Made by a program: the position numbers and the translations under genes
The notes under the pieces: model-generated
Told to the model about the DNA's origin: nothing
The model's database searches: none
The model's input: only the letters and a program-made list of their open reading frames with translations
Part shown: in pieces, positions 9,601 to 16,827 of the stretch
Layout of the letters: every line of letters starts with the position of its first letter
Numbering within the stretch: the first letter of the stretch is position 1
DNA from: Ornithinimicrobium murale
GTDB lineage: Bacteria > Actinomycetota > Actinomycetes > Actinomycetales > Dermatophilaceae
NCBI RefSeq assembly: GCF_003352835.1
Contig: NZ_QLVD01000001.1
Span: forward strand, 142,210 to 206,209
Length of the DNA stretch: 64,000 nt
Direction of reading: 5' to 3'

Positions 9601-9828
9601 GACCCCGTTCTCAGCGATCAGGGGATGGGCCCGCGCCTCGCCGAGCTCCTCATCATCGGAGGCGAGCCCGGTGATGACGACCCGGTCAGGGAGCCGGTGC
9701 TGCAGAGAGAGGGCGTCGAGGGTCTGCAGCACCACGGGTCCGCCGGGGTGCGTCAGGAGGATGACGGTCAGGTCCTCCACCGGAACGCGCGGTCGATCGC
9801 GCACCCGGGTCGCGGGTGTGGCGGGCAC
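6652..9828 (-). CDS. Large membrane GT2-family glycosyltransferase
   Basis: About 1058 residues. The N-terminal 230 residues are a GT-A fold family 2 transferase: nucleotide-binding start VILLTHPGG, then HDDSVPEPEAL carrying the metal-binding aspartates. Roughly 12-13 hydrophobic helices follow (for example LLTSLLVGLGLLLV, then a dense set in the middle), with an extracytoplasmic domain before a final helix. This is the architecture of polyprenol-linked or cell-wall glycosyltransferases. The start is uncertain: a GTG 17 bp after the whiB stop is chosen because longer frames run into whiB, but no good ribosome site is visible. Downstream it is coupled to DUF5719. Confidence 0.8.
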   Translation of the reverse strand: MPATPATRVRDRPRVPVEDLTVILLTHPGGPVVLQTLDALSLQHRLPDRVVITGLASDDEELGEARAHPLIAENGVELIVREPVPDPDRDPPLWRVLEDARAGLSTDPGHWIWILHDDSVPEPEALGNLIEAGRRSSGVGIVGPKLVRADDPRRLVSVGHRITRGGRDVDAHVARELDQGQHDQRVDVIGVPLPGLLVRSDVLESVRGIDQAFGDGVEGLDLSWRSHLAGHRVVVATDAVVRQGSNGHPVPTLTTRRRTRQMALARGSWWAAPWRALGVLLTSLLVGLGLLLVKRPHEAAAEFADTGAVLAPARGLGARWRFRGRKRVRRRDLATLFAPGSSGWQGTTDTVHGALVDRDGRRGAAALETGPVSEEVESLESAPSRFRTLWSWPLVLALAAAVGAALVRWRELLPALSGQGYGVAGGEVHTVSAGWSELWHSWADPWTGAGLGSAAAPAPWLLPMSGLTWVVEQLPWVDGSRSPAAVTLAWLLFAAIPLSVVAGYFAARIGVRTRWVRALVGLVWAGMAPLSSGVDEGRLGPVMAHVALPLIVAGIVVAGSRRHGVQRTTTTFATILLTALVGLFAPAVLLLTTVAGVLVLVCGPGWGRLRGLLLALLPWALTGPWLREVLADPRVVLGGAGTTLAGPPEASPWQVLLLHAGGALSPTLWWTLPLLVLAGGATLRRGHRGRRAGALLLGAVLGLAAALAAPLVQLGTVAAGHSEAGEVVTAWPGLFLSAAGACLLLAAAQAVELPPALGRAPWHAPVVAVLTGVVAVAGVGTLAWATWAGVGGQLTEAARPYPAVVDAQATGPEALRVLDLTVEDDRVTYQLDGQEPGLWVRDRATELVRANAAPGTSGPGEQALVEAVHTLTTPASASDSSAAHDALFDLGVGYVGLRAEPDDPLVAGLDATAALSRVNAPEGLLLWRVGSAGAEDALVPPARVRLVDESGTPLAVVPVDGPRSVLRSSGERPGGTAGLVISEGAGWAGVAEVRAGGERLEPVAGQWPLQYAVTAGSAEQLQVTLTRPDLTWQIGTAALAALVLFLALPFGSRRRRSS

Positions 9829-9845
9829 GATGCGGAAGGGCCGTC

Positions 9846-10118
9846 CTAGACGGCGCGCTTCTTCAGCTTGCGTCGCTCCCGCTCGGACAGGCCGCCCCAG
9901 ATGCCGAAGCGCTCGTCGTGTGCCAGGGCATACTCCAGGCACTCGGCGCGCACCTCGCAGCCGACGCAGACCTTCTTGGCCTCGCGGGTCGAGCCACCCT
10001 TCTCCGGGAAGAAGGCCTCGGGGTCAGTCTGTGCGCACAGGGCGCGCTCCTGCCACGAGGCCTCCTCCGACTCGGTGTCGGTGCTCGTCAAAAATGTCAT
10101 GATCTCCAGCTCGTGCAC
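9846..10118 (-). CDS. whiB2: WhiB-family transcriptional regulator, WhiB2/WhmD type
   Basis: A 90-residue iron-sulfur regulator. The four cluster ligands are Cys28, Cys51, Cys54 and Cys60 (ALCAQTDPEAFFPEKGGS, then CVGCEVRAEC). GIWGG at 72-76 and the basic tail RERRKLKK complete the family signature. The sequence is very close to mycobacterial WhmD/WhiB2, which controls septation and division; that role is inferred here. The GTG start is supported by GGAGGAACC directly upstream; an ATG six codons in is possible. A good promoter precedes it. The large GT2 and DUF5719 genes follow in the same direction. Confidence 0.93.
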   Translation of the reverse strand: MHELEIMTFLTSTDTESEEASWQERALCAQTDPEAFFPEKGGSTREAKKVCVGCEVRAECLEYALAHDERFGIWGGLSERERRKLKKRAV

Positions 10119-10160
10119 GGTTCCTCCAAACCCTCACCCAGCACAAGTAACAACAAGAGA

Positions 10161-10189
10161 ATTACACGCGTGTCATGCGCGATAGTCAA
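10161..10189 (-). promoter_or_regulatory. Promoter of whiB2
   Basis: On the minus strand TTGACT (-35) and TGTAAT (-10) are separated by 17 bp, a near-ideal primary-sigma promoter in an otherwise GC-rich region. Transcription would start about 35 nt before the GTG, leaving room for the GGAGGAACC ribosome site. The region from here to cofD (about 210 bp) shows no other feature I can support. Confidence 0.75.
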
Positions 10190-10399
10190 GCCCTGATCTG
10201 CTAGCGGTCGCCTGACCTCGCTGTTAGGCCTCCCCGCCGACCTCTGCTATGACCGTCCCGTGGGACCTCCCGGCGCGAGCGCCCGAGGCCCTCAGACAGG
10301 CCGCAGTGGCCCGGGAGCACAGGCGGCGTCCCGGTGCGCGGGACCGCGGCGATGTGGCCGGTTCCGCAGCGGTGTCCCGATGGTGCGAGGATTCTGACC

Positions 10400-11416
10400 A
10401 TGACGCCCAAGCAGATGAGGATCACCGCACTAGCCGGTGGGGTCGGCGGTGCGCGCTTCGTGCGGGGGCTGCTGCACGAGCTGCGCGCGGTCCGCGGCGA
10501 CCAGGAGACCGAAGTCGTTGTCGTGGGCAACACCGGCGACGACATCACCCTCTTCGGGCTGCGCATCTGCCCTGACCTGGACACCATCCTCTACACCCTC
10601 GGTGGTGGCATTGACGAGCGTCAGGGGTGGGGACGGGCCGAGGAGACCCACGCCGTGCAGGCCGAGCTGGCCGAGCTCGGCGCACAGCCTCAATGGTTCG
10701 GCCTGGGCGACCGGGACTTCGCCACCCACATCGCGCGCAGCCAGTGGCTCGGGCAGGGCCAGACCCTCAGTCAGGTCACCGCCCGCCTGGCCGAGCGCTG
10801 GGGGCTGCCCGGCCAGGGCGTCCGGTTGCTGCCGGCCACGGACACCCCGATCGAGACACACGTCGTCCTCGACGAAGCCGGCGCTGACGGGTCCGACGCT
10901 GGCGAACGGGCTGTGCACTTCCAGCAGTGGTGGGTCCAGTTGCAGGCGGCCGTGCCCGCTCGCCGCTTCACGGTCGCCGGGCTCGGCCAGGCTGTCCCCG
11001 CGCCCGGGGTGCTGGAGGCGCTCCGCACCTCCGACGTGATCCTGCTGCCGCCCAGCAACCCGGTCGTCTCGATCGGCATCATCCTCGGCGTGCCGGGCGT
11101 TCGGGACGCCCTGCGGGGGTCGCGCGCACCCGTCGTGGGTGTCAGCCCGATCATCGGCGGCGCCCCCGTGCGGGGCCACGCCGACGCCTGCCTGTCGGCG
11201 ATGGAGGTCGAGGTCAGCGCGCGCGGCGTCGCAGGCCTCTATGCCGACTTCCTCGACGGCTGGCTGGTCGACGAGGCGGACACCGGCACGGTCCAGACAC
11301 CCCGCCTGCAGACCCGCGCCCTGGACCTGCGGATGCGTGATGAGGCGGGCGCCGCGCGGATCGCCGGAGCCGCCCTCGACCTGGCCGCCGAGCTCTCCGT
11401 CCAGCGCAGCGCATGA
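10400..11416 (+). CDS. cofD: 2-phospho-L-lactate (or phosphoenolpyruvate) transferase of F420 biosynthesis
   Basis: A 338-residue CofD/FbiA protein. It moves a phospholactyl or, in mycobacteria, an enolpyruvyl phosphate group from its guanosine diphosphate carrier to Fo, giving (dehydro-)F420-0 in the cytoplasm. Seen: N-terminal LAGGVGGARFVRGL, GNTGDDITLFGLRICPDLDT, LGDRDFATHI, and LPPSNPVVSIG plus VGVSPIIGGAPVRG. Length fits the family. The start is one of two nearby ATGs; the first is used because GAGGAT precedes it. The stop overlaps the cofE start as ATGA. The other F420 genes (fbiC, fbiD) are not in the window. Confidence 0.92.
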   Translation: MTPKQMRITALAGGVGGARFVRGLLHELRAVRGDQETEVVVVGNTGDDITLFGLRICPDLDTILYTLGGGIDERQGWGRAEETHAVQAELAELGAQPQWFGLGDRDFATHIARSQWLGQGQTLSQVTARLAERWGLPGQGVRLLPATDTPIETHVVLDEAGADGSDAGERAVHFQQWWVQLQAAVPARRFTVAGLGQAVPAPGVLEALRTSDVILLPPSNPVVSIGIILGVPGVRDALRGSRAPVVGVSPIIGGAPVRGHADACLSAMEVEVSARGVAGLYADFLDGWLVDEADTGTVQTPRLQTRALDLRMRDEAGAARIAGAALDLAAELSVQRSA

Positions 11417-12459
11417 CCGACCCGACCCCCGGCTCCGGGACGGTGACGATCCACCCGCTCCACGACATACCGGAGATCGGGTCCGGTGCCGACCTCGGCC
11501 GCGTCATCCGGGACGCCCTCGACCGGGCCGGGCTGACCCTCACCGAGGGCGACGTCCTGGCCGTCTCCAGCAAGGTGATCTCCAAGGCACAGGGGCTGCG
11601 GACCGCCGACGACGGCCGCGCGGACTCCGTGCTGCAGCACAGCCGTCGGGTGGTGGCCGAGCGCCGCACCCCCACCGGCACCACCCGCGTCGTCGAGGCG
11701 CTGGCCGGGCCGGTCATGGCCGGTGCCGGGATCGACGGCTCCAACACCGGTCCCGACGAGCGGCTGCTGCTGCTCCCGGCCGACCCCGACCTGGCGGCGC
11801 GCCAGCTCTACGCCGACCTGCTGACCGCCCACGCGCCGCACCCGCTCCCCCGCATCGGAATCGTGGTGACCGACACCGCCGGGCGGCCCTGGCGTGAGGG
11901 CCAGACCGACTTCGCCCTGGGCGCGTGCTCGGTGGCTGTCGTCGAGGACCTGCGCGGCGGCACCGACACGGACGGGCGTCCCCTGGCCGTCACCTCGCGG
12001 GCGGTGGCCGACGAGATCGCCGCCGCCGCGGACCTGGTCAAGGGCAAGTCGCGCGCCGTGCCGGTGGCCCTGGTCCGCGGGCTGCCCGAGGGCACGGTGA
12101 CCGGCCCGGGCAGTGCCGGAGCCCGGAGCATGGTCCGGACCGGCCCCGGCGACTGGTTCGCGCTCGGCTCGGCCGAAGCGGTCCGCGCCGCCCTCGGAGT
12201 CGCCCCCGGATCGGCTGCGGCCGATCAGGTCGGCGTCGCCTCGGTCGTCCCGGAACCGTATGCTGACCGGCTGACCCGGGCGACCCGCCTCGCCCTGCAC
12301 GGGGAGGGCGCCGCCTCGGTGGTGCCGTCATCGGATGGCGGCCTGGTCGTGCACGCCGACGACCCGTTCGTCGCGGGCCGGGTCGGTGCGCGTCTGGAGG
12401 TGGCGCTGGCCAGCGAGTCGCTGAATGACGTCGTCATCACCTGCTCCACCCGTCCCTGA
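11413..12459 (+). CDS. cofE: Coenzyme F420-0:L-glutamate ligase with a C-terminal extension
   Basis: A 348-residue F420:gamma-glutamyl ligase that adds glutamates to F420-0 using GTP. The CofE domain (about 1-245) shows LAVSSKVISKAQG, the TDTAGRPWREGQTDFALG nucleotide/metal region and the AAADLVKGKSRAVPVALVRG block. Residues from about 250 carry DWFALGSAEAVRAALG and then about 85 residues that do not resemble the nitroreductase domain of mycobacterial FbiB (no RRSVR-type start, and too short). It is thus longer than archaeal CofE (about 250) and shorter than FbiB (about 450). Translation is coupled to cofD. Confidence 0.88.
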   Translation: MTDPTPGSGTVTIHPLHDIPEIGSGADLGRVIRDALDRAGLTLTEGDVLAVSSKVISKAQGLRTADDGRADSVLQHSRRVVAERRTPTGTTRVVEALAGPVMAGAGIDGSNTGPDERLLLLPADPDLAARQLYADLLTAHAPHPLPRIGIVVTDTAGRPWREGQTDFALGACSVAVVEDLRGGTDTDGRPLAVTSRAVADEIAAAADLVKGKSRAVPVALVRGLPEGTVTGPGSAGARSMVRTGPGDWFALGSAEAVRAALGVAPGSAAADQVGVASVVPEPYADRLTRATRLALHGEGAASVVPSSDGGLVVHADDPFVAGRVGARLEVALASESLNDVVITCSTRP

Positions 12460-12465
12460 CGCGCG

Positions 12466-13410
12466 TCACCGCACCGGCAGGTGGCTCCGCGGCGCCATGC
12501 GCGGACCACGCCGCGGCCGCATCACGCCGGCGAGCTCGAGCAGTCGTTGGACGCGGTAGCGGTGGCCGCGGTAGGGCTCGAGCAGCTCGGCCAGGCCGTC
12601 GTCGTCGAGCTCCTTCCCGGTCAGGGCCCAACCGATGTTCCGGGCCACGTGATAGTCACCGAAGCTCACCGCGTCGGCGTCGCCGAGTGCCCGTTGTGCA
12701 GTCTCGGCCGCAGTCCAGACCCCGACGCCCGGGACGGCCCGCAGCCGCCGGTGCGCCTGCGCCAGCGGCAGGTCACACACCGGCGCCAACCGGTCGGCCA
12801 ACCGCACGACACGCATGACCGTGTCGGCACGCTGTGGGCTGACCCCCATCCGGAGCCACTCCCAGGAGGGGACGCCGCGCAGTCGCCCAGGGGAGGGTGC
12901 GACATACAGCCCCAGCTCCCGGCCGGGCCCTGGTGCCGGCTCCCCCAGGCGCCGCACGATCCTCCGGTAGCCACCAAAGGCTTCCTGACCGGTCACCTTC
13001 TGCTCGATGATCGCGGGCACCAGGGACTCCAGGACCAGGCCCGTCCGGGGCACCCGCCAGCCGGCGCCGCGCCGCGCCAACGCGGTGGCCACCAGCTCGT
13101 GGCGCGGCACGAACGAGGACGGGTCGTCATCCTCACCCAGCATCTGTGGCAACCGGTCCAGGAGCGATTCTGCGGCCTGCGCCTCACCCCAGGCGTGGGC
13201 CACGACCCGCCCCTCCGAGGGGCGGCTGGACAGCCGGAGGGTCACGGGCCCCAGTTGGGTGCGCACCCCGCGCCAGAGCACCCCGTCTGCACCGATCCAC
13301 GTGGGGTCACCCGCGCCGCGCTGCAGCGTCCCCCACGTGGCGGCCACGTCAACCGGACGACCCGGCGACCACTGTCGCGCGAGCGGCCGAGGGTGTGCCG
13401 TCCCTGTCAC
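12466..13410 (-). CDS. AlkA-like DNA-3-methyladenine glycosylase family protein
   Basis: A 314-residue HhH-GPD superfamily base-excision glycosylase. The core IIEQKVTGQEA helix lies near residue 135. The helix-hairpin-helix LRAVPGVGVWTAAE is followed by ALGDADAVSFGDYHVARN, where the Asp of FGDYH is the expected catalytic aspartate. The N-terminal region resembles the AlkA beta domain. It should remove alkylated bases such as 3-methyladenine. It is convergent with cofE, only 6 bp apart, with a TGACGCGCGTCA palindrome holding both stop codons. The GTG start has no strong ribosome site, so the N-terminus is tentative. Confidence 0.85.
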   Translation of the reverse strand: MTGTAHPRPLARQWSPGRPVDVAATWGTLQRGAGDPTWIGADGVLWRGVRTQLGPVTLRLSSRPSEGRVVAHAWGEAQAAESLLDRLPQMLGEDDDPSSFVPRHELVATALARRGAGWRVPRTGLVLESLVPAIIEQKVTGQEAFGGYRRIVRRLGEPAPGPGRELGLYVAPSPGRLRGVPSWEWLRMGVSPQRADTVMRVVRLADRLAPVCDLPLAQAHRRLRAVPGVGVWTAAETAQRALGDADAVSFGDYHVARNIGWALTGKELDDDGLAELLEPYRGHRYRVQRLLELAGVMRPRRGPRMAPRSHLPVR

Positions 13411-13495
13411 GGATCCATGCTCTCATCGGCCGGGGCCTGAGCCGTCGGCCACCGGAAAACAACGGCACCCCTCCCGAGGTCGCGGCCATCTCGGC

Positions 13496-13501
13496 TAGCG
13501 T
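13496..13501 (+). promoter_or_regulatory. -10 box (TAGCGT) of the TIGR03089 gene
   Basis: TAGCGT ends 6 nt before the GTG. At the usual spacing, transcription starts on the G of GTG, giving a leaderless mRNA. No ribosome-binding sequence is present, which agrees. Confidence 0.55.
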
Positions 13502-13507
13502 GACCCC

Positions 13508-14221
13508 GTGCTCACCCCACACCAGGCGCTCACCGACCTCGTGCGCGAGGACCCGACGCGGCCTGCCATCACCTTCTACGACGACACCCCCGGCCCCACC
13601 CAGGGCGAGCGCATCGAGATCTCCCGGCGCGTCCTGGACAACTGGGTAGCCAAGGCGGCCAACGCCCTGCAGGAGGGGCTCGATGTCCAGCGTGGCTCGA
13701 TCGTGCTGCTCGACCTTCCCTGCCCGCACTGGCGCACCTGCTACTGGGCCCTGGCGGTCTGGGCGGTCGGTGCGACGCTGACCCTGGACCCGCACGAGGG
13801 CGCGGACGTCCTGGTCACCACGGACCCGGACTCGCCCACGGCCGAGGACGCCGACGAGGTCGTCGCCGTGACGCTGGCCGCGCTGGCCCGGGAGTATGCC
13901 GGCGACCTGCGCTCCGGCGTGATGGACGAGGCCAAGGAGGTCTCCAGCTTCGGGGACGGCTTCACCCCGTGGGACGAGCCGGAGGCCGAGGACGACGCCC
14001 TGGTGCACGACGGCAACCGGACCCCCTACGCGGAGCTGTTCGGCGAGGCGGAGTGGGCGCCCGGGTCACGGGTGCTGGTCACCGGCACCTCGGCATACGA
14101 CCTGCTCGGGCACCTGCTCCGCGCCCTGGCGACCGGGTCCTCCCTCGTCCTGGTGCGCGGCCCGGAACCGGCGAGCGAGGACCCCCGGATCCTCAGCGAG
14201 GGTGTGACCGTCCGCACATAG
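13508..14221 (+). CDS. TIGR03089 family protein (reduced AMP-binding-like)
   Basis: A 237-residue protein that looks like the N-terminal piece of an adenylate-forming enzyme: RPAITFYDD, ISRRVLDNWVAKAANAL, GSIVLLDLPCPHWRTCYWALAVWAVGAT, then VLVTGTSAYDLLGHLLRALATGSSLVLV. It lacks the phosphate-binding loop (TSGTTGxPK) and the C-terminal lid, so it is unlikely to adenylate anything. TIGR03089 proteins are common beside LCP genes in Actinobacteria, and an LCP gene lies 2.6 kb downstream. Function is unknown. A GC hairpin follows its stop. Confidence 0.82.
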   Translation: MLTPHQALTDLVREDPTRPAITFYDDTPGPTQGERIEISRRVLDNWVAKAANALQEGLDVQRGSIVLLDLPCPHWRTCYWALAVWAVGATLTLDPHEGADVLVTTDPDSPTAEDADEVVAVTLAALAREYAGDLRSGVMDEAKEVSSFGDGFTPWDEPEAEDDALVHDGNRTPYAELFGEAEWAPGSRVLVTGTSAYDLLGHLLRALATGSSLVLVRGPEPASEDPRILSEGVTVRT

Positions 14222-14240
14222 CCCCGCCGCGTGGGCGGGG
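14222..14240 (+). terminator. GC hairpin after the TIGR03089 gene
   Basis: Perfect 7-bp stem CCCCGCC / GGCGGGG with a 5-nt loop, beginning right at the stop codon. There is no T-tract, as is usual for actinobacterial terminator-like hairpins. The scoA promoter begins 12 bp later. Confidence 0.5.
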
Positions 14241-14252
14241 GCCGGGCGCCGG

Positions 14253-14258
14253 TAGGGT
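14253..14258 (+). promoter_or_regulatory. -10 box (TAGGGT) of scoA
   Basis: TAGGGT ends 7 nt before the ATG of the CoA-transferase alpha subunit; no ribosome site is present, so a leaderless transcript is likely. Confidence 0.6.
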
Positions 14259-14265
14259 GCGGTGC

Positions 14266-15060
14266 ATGGACAAGGTTGTCAGGAGTGCTGCGGAAGCCGT
14301 CGCAGGAATCGAGAACGGCATGACCCTCACCGTCGGTGGGTTCGGCATCTCGGGGGTCCCGAGCGTGCTCATCGACGCGGTGCTTGAGGCGGGCACCACC
14401 GACCTGCAGGTGGTCTCGAACAACTGCGGTGTCGACGACGCGGGGCTGGGAGTGCTCCTCGCACAGCACCGGGTGAGCCGGGTCATCGCCTCCTACGTCG
14501 GGGAGAACAAGGAGTTCGCCCGGCAGTACCTCTCCGGTGAGCTGGAGCTGGAGCTCACCCCGCAGGGCACGTTGGCCGAGAAGATGCGGTCGGCCGGTGC
14601 CGGCATCCCGGCCTTCTGGACGCCCACGGGTGTGGGGTCCCTGGTCTCCGAGGGCGGCATGCCGTGGCACTACGACTCCGAGGGGAAGGTCATCAAGGAG
14701 TCGCCGCCGAAGGAGAAGCGCGAGTTCACCGTGCGCGGTGTCACGCGCGAGTATGTGCTCGAGGAGTCCATCTTCGCCGACTTCGGTCTGCTCCGTGCGG
14801 CCCGCGGCGACCGCCACGGCAACCTGGTCTTCAACCGCTCGGCCCGCAACTTCAACCCGCTGTGCGCGATGGCTGCCGGGGTGGCCGTGGCCGAGGTCGA
14901 GGAGCTCGTCGAGCCCGGCGAGATCGACCCCGACGAGGTGCACCTGCCTGGCATCTACGTGCAGCGGGTGCTCCCGCTGACGCCCGAGCAGGTCGCCGCC
15001 AAGCAGATCGAGAAGCACACCACGCGGCCCCGCCCGGGCAGCACCACCGAGGAGGCCTGA
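14266..15060 (+). CDS. scoA: 3-oxoacid CoA-transferase subunit A
   Basis: A 264-residue CoA-transferase family I alpha subunit. With subunit B it moves CoA from succinyl-CoA to acetoacetate (SCOT), activating ketone bodies in the cytoplasm. Seen: N-terminal AVAGIENGMTLTVGGFGISGVP (CoA-transferase signature 1 region), VSNNCGVDDAGLGVLL, GELELELTPQGTLAEKMRSAGAGIPAFWTPTGVG and FNRSARNFNP. Its ATG is set by the upstream -10 box; an open frame extends 300 nt further but overlaps TIGR03089. scoB begins 3 bp after the stop. The precise acyl substrate is inferred from close SCOT resemblance. Confidence 0.92.
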   Translation: MDKVVRSAAEAVAGIENGMTLTVGGFGISGVPSVLIDAVLEAGTTDLQVVSNNCGVDDAGLGVLLAQHRVSRVIASYVGENKEFARQYLSGELELELTPQGTLAEKMRSAGAGIPAFWTPTGVGSLVSEGGMPWHYDSEGKVIKESPPKEKREFTVRGVTREYVLEESIFADFGLLRAARGDRHGNLVFNRSARNFNPLCAMAAGVAVAEVEELVEPGEIDPDEVHLPGIYVQRVLPLTPEQVAAKQIEKHTTRPRPGSTTEEA

Positions 15061-15063
15061 GCC

Positions 15064-15702
15064 ATGGCACTGACCCGTCAGGAGATGGCGGCCCGCGCCG
15101 CCCAGGAGCTGCACGACGGCGACTACGTCAACCTGGGCATCGGCATGCCCACGCTGGTGCCCAACTACGTGCCCGACGATGTGGAGCTGGTGCTGCAGTC
15201 CGAGAACGGCATCCTCGGGGTGGGTCCCTACCCCTATGAGGGTGAGGAGCACCCGGACCTGATCAACGCCGGCAAGGAGACCGTCACGCTGCGAGCCGGC
15301 GCCTCGATCTTCGACTCGGCCACCAGCTTCGGCATGATCCGAGGCGGCAAGGTCGACGCCGCCATCCTCGGGGCGATGCAGGTCTCGGCCGCCGGTGACA
15401 TCGCCAACTGGATGATCCCCGGCAAGATGGTCAAGGGCATGGGCGGGGCGATGGACCTGGTCCTGGGCGCCAAGAAGGTCATCGTGCTGATGGACCACGT
15501 CGCCAAGGACGGCACCCACAAGATCGTGCAGGAGTGCTCACTGCCCATCACCGGCCTGGCCGTGGTGCAGCGCATCATCACCGACCTCGCGGTCATCGAC
15601 GTCACCGACGACGGCCTGGTCCTGCGCGAGGTCGCCGAGGGGGTCACCACCGAGGAGGTCCAGGAGAAGACCGGCGCGCAGCTGACGGTCGACCTGACCT
15701 GA
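15064..15702 (+). CDS. scoB: 3-oxoacid CoA-transferase subunit B
   Basis: A 212-residue beta subunit. The catalytic glutamate is in LQSENGILG (about residue 48), where it forms the glutamyl-CoA thioester. Other conserved blocks are [43 protein letters not shown] and MGGAMDLV. Start ATG with GAGGAGG about 8 nt upstream, inside the scoA end, so the two subunits are made together. Together with the acyl-CoA dehydrogenase at 23-24 kb it hints at short-chain or branched acyl-CoA metabolism. Confidence 0.93.
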   Translation: MALTRQEMAARAAQELHDGDYVNLGIGMPTLVPNYVPDDVELVLQSENGILGVGPYPYEGEEHPDLINAGKETVTLRAGASIFDSATSFGMIRGGKVDAAILGAMQVSAAGDIANWMIPGKMVKGMGGAMDLVLGAKKVIVLMDHVAKDGTHKIVQECSLPITGLAVVQRIITDLAVIDVTDDGLVLREVAEGVTTEEVQEKTGAQLTVDLT

Positions 15703-15719
15703 TCTCAGACTCGCGACAG

Positions 15720-15750
15720 GGCCCCTGCACCGGACCACCGGGCAGGGGCC
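15720..15750. terminator. Bidirectional terminator-like hairpin
   Basis: Perfect 9-bp stem GGCCCCTGC / GCAGGGGCC with a 13-nt loop, in the 59-bp space between the converging scoB and GT2 genes. It could end transcription from both sides. Confidence 0.65.
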
Positions 15751-15761
15751 ACGTCGTGGGC

Positions 15762-16727
15762 TCAGTCCCGGCTGGTCCCGCGCAGGAAACCCGCTCCCCA
15801 CGCCATGTGCATCGTGGTCAGGACCGCCGGGACCCGCAGCGCCACCGACGGGCCCTGACGGGCCCCCATGGCCAGGCCGCCCACGGTCACCGCCACGGCA
15901 TAACCGAGCGGGGCCAGCAGCGCCGGCCGCCAGACGAGCCCACCGACACCGCCGGCGACGACGGCTACCAGAGCGACCGGAGGTGCGAGATAGCGGGCAC
16001 TGACCGAGGAGGGGTGCTGCCGCATCACCCGGCGACGCCACTGGCCGGTCGTGAAGTACTGCCGGGCCAGGGCGCCGAAGTCCGGCCGCGGGCGGTAGGT
16101 GACCTCCAGCTCCGGGTCGAACCAGACCGTCCCGCCCATCTGCCGGATCCGCCAGTTCATCTCCCAGTCCTGCGCCCGGGAGTAGGTGCTGTCATAACCG
16201 CCCACCCGACGCAGCCAGTCCCGCTGGAAGACCCCGAGGAAGACCGTCTCGGCGGGGCCGGGTGGACCGCCCACGTGGAACCGCGCGGAGCCGAGTCCCA
16301 GCCGGGAACGCATGGCGAGCGCCACGGCCCGCTCGAAGTCGGTCTGCCCCTCGGCGGCCATCACGCCCCCGACATTGGCCGCGCCCGTCTCCTGCATCAC
16401 CCGCACCGCCCGGGCGATGTAGCCCGGGGACAGTTCCCCGTGCCCGTCCATCCGCACGATGATCTCGTGCCGTGCCGCCGCAAGAGCGGCATTCAGACTG
16501 TCGGGCGTGCGACCAGTTGGGTTCTGCACCAACGTGACCCGCGGGTCTGAGGCGACAACCTCTTCAGCGACCTGCAGCGTCCGGTCCCGGCTCGGGCCGA
16601 CGGCAACCACGACCTCCAGCTCCCCTGCATACTCCTGGGCCAGCACCGACCGAACCGCCTCTGCGAGGTGCCGCTCCTCATTGAGGACCGGCATGATCAC
16701 GGAGACGGGCGGATAGGGGAGGCTCAC
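15762..16727 (-). CDS. GT2-family glycosyltransferase with C-terminal membrane segment
   Basis: A 321-residue family 2 glycosyltransferase: VSVIMPVLNEERHLAEAVRS at the N-terminus, VAVGPSRDRTLQ, the metal motif VRMDGHGE near residue 93, GVFQRDWLRRVGGYD and the acceptor-side AQDWEMNWRIR (ED-type catalytic region). Two hydrophobic helices near 245-300 anchor it in the membrane. This is similar to succinoglycan- or exopolysaccharide-type transferases. GTG start 6 nt after TAGCCT. It is divergent from the LCP gene, suggesting a role in wall or capsule glycans; the sugar donor is unknown. Confidence 0.85.
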   Translation of the reverse strand: MSLPYPPVSVIMPVLNEERHLAEAVRSVLAQEYAGELEVVVAVGPSRDRTLQVAEEVVASDPRVTLVQNPTGRTPDSLNAALAAARHEIIVRMDGHGELSPGYIARAVRVMQETGAANVGGVMAAEGQTDFERAVALAMRSRLGLGSARFHVGGPPGPAETVFLGVFQRDWLRRVGGYDSTYSRAQDWEMNWRIRQMGGTVWFDPELEVTYRPRPDFGALARQYFTTGQWRRRVMRQHPSSVSARYLAPPVALVAVVAGGVGGLVWRPALLAPLGYAVAVTVGGLAMGARQGPSVALRVPAVLTTMHMAWGAGFLRGTSRD

Positions 16728-16733
16728 GCGACG

Positions 16734-16821
16734 AGGCTACCCGGGGACGGCCCGAAAAGTGATCCTGAGCCTGACCGACCGGCGTGGGCGCCAGCCTTCC
16801 CCCAGCCGGAGCGCCTACTCT
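16734..16821. promoter_or_regulatory. Divergent leaderless promoters for the GT2 and LCP genes
   Basis: Minus-strand TAGCCT (16734-16739) is 6 nt from the GT2 GTG; plus-strand TACTCT (16816-16821) is 6 nt from the LCP GTG. The 76 bp between the boxes must hold both -35 regions and any operator; no clear -35 or palindrome is visible. Confidence 0.55.
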
Positions 16822-16827
16822 GTCGGC

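Noticed and set aside
12457..12468. Palindrome TGACGCGCGTCA as an operator
   Set aside because: It consists largely of the two converging stop codons of cofE and the glycosylase; there is no promoter beside it.
14026..15519. 497-codon minus-strand frame
   Set aside because: Antisense to the two CoA-transferase subunits; composition typical of shadow frames.
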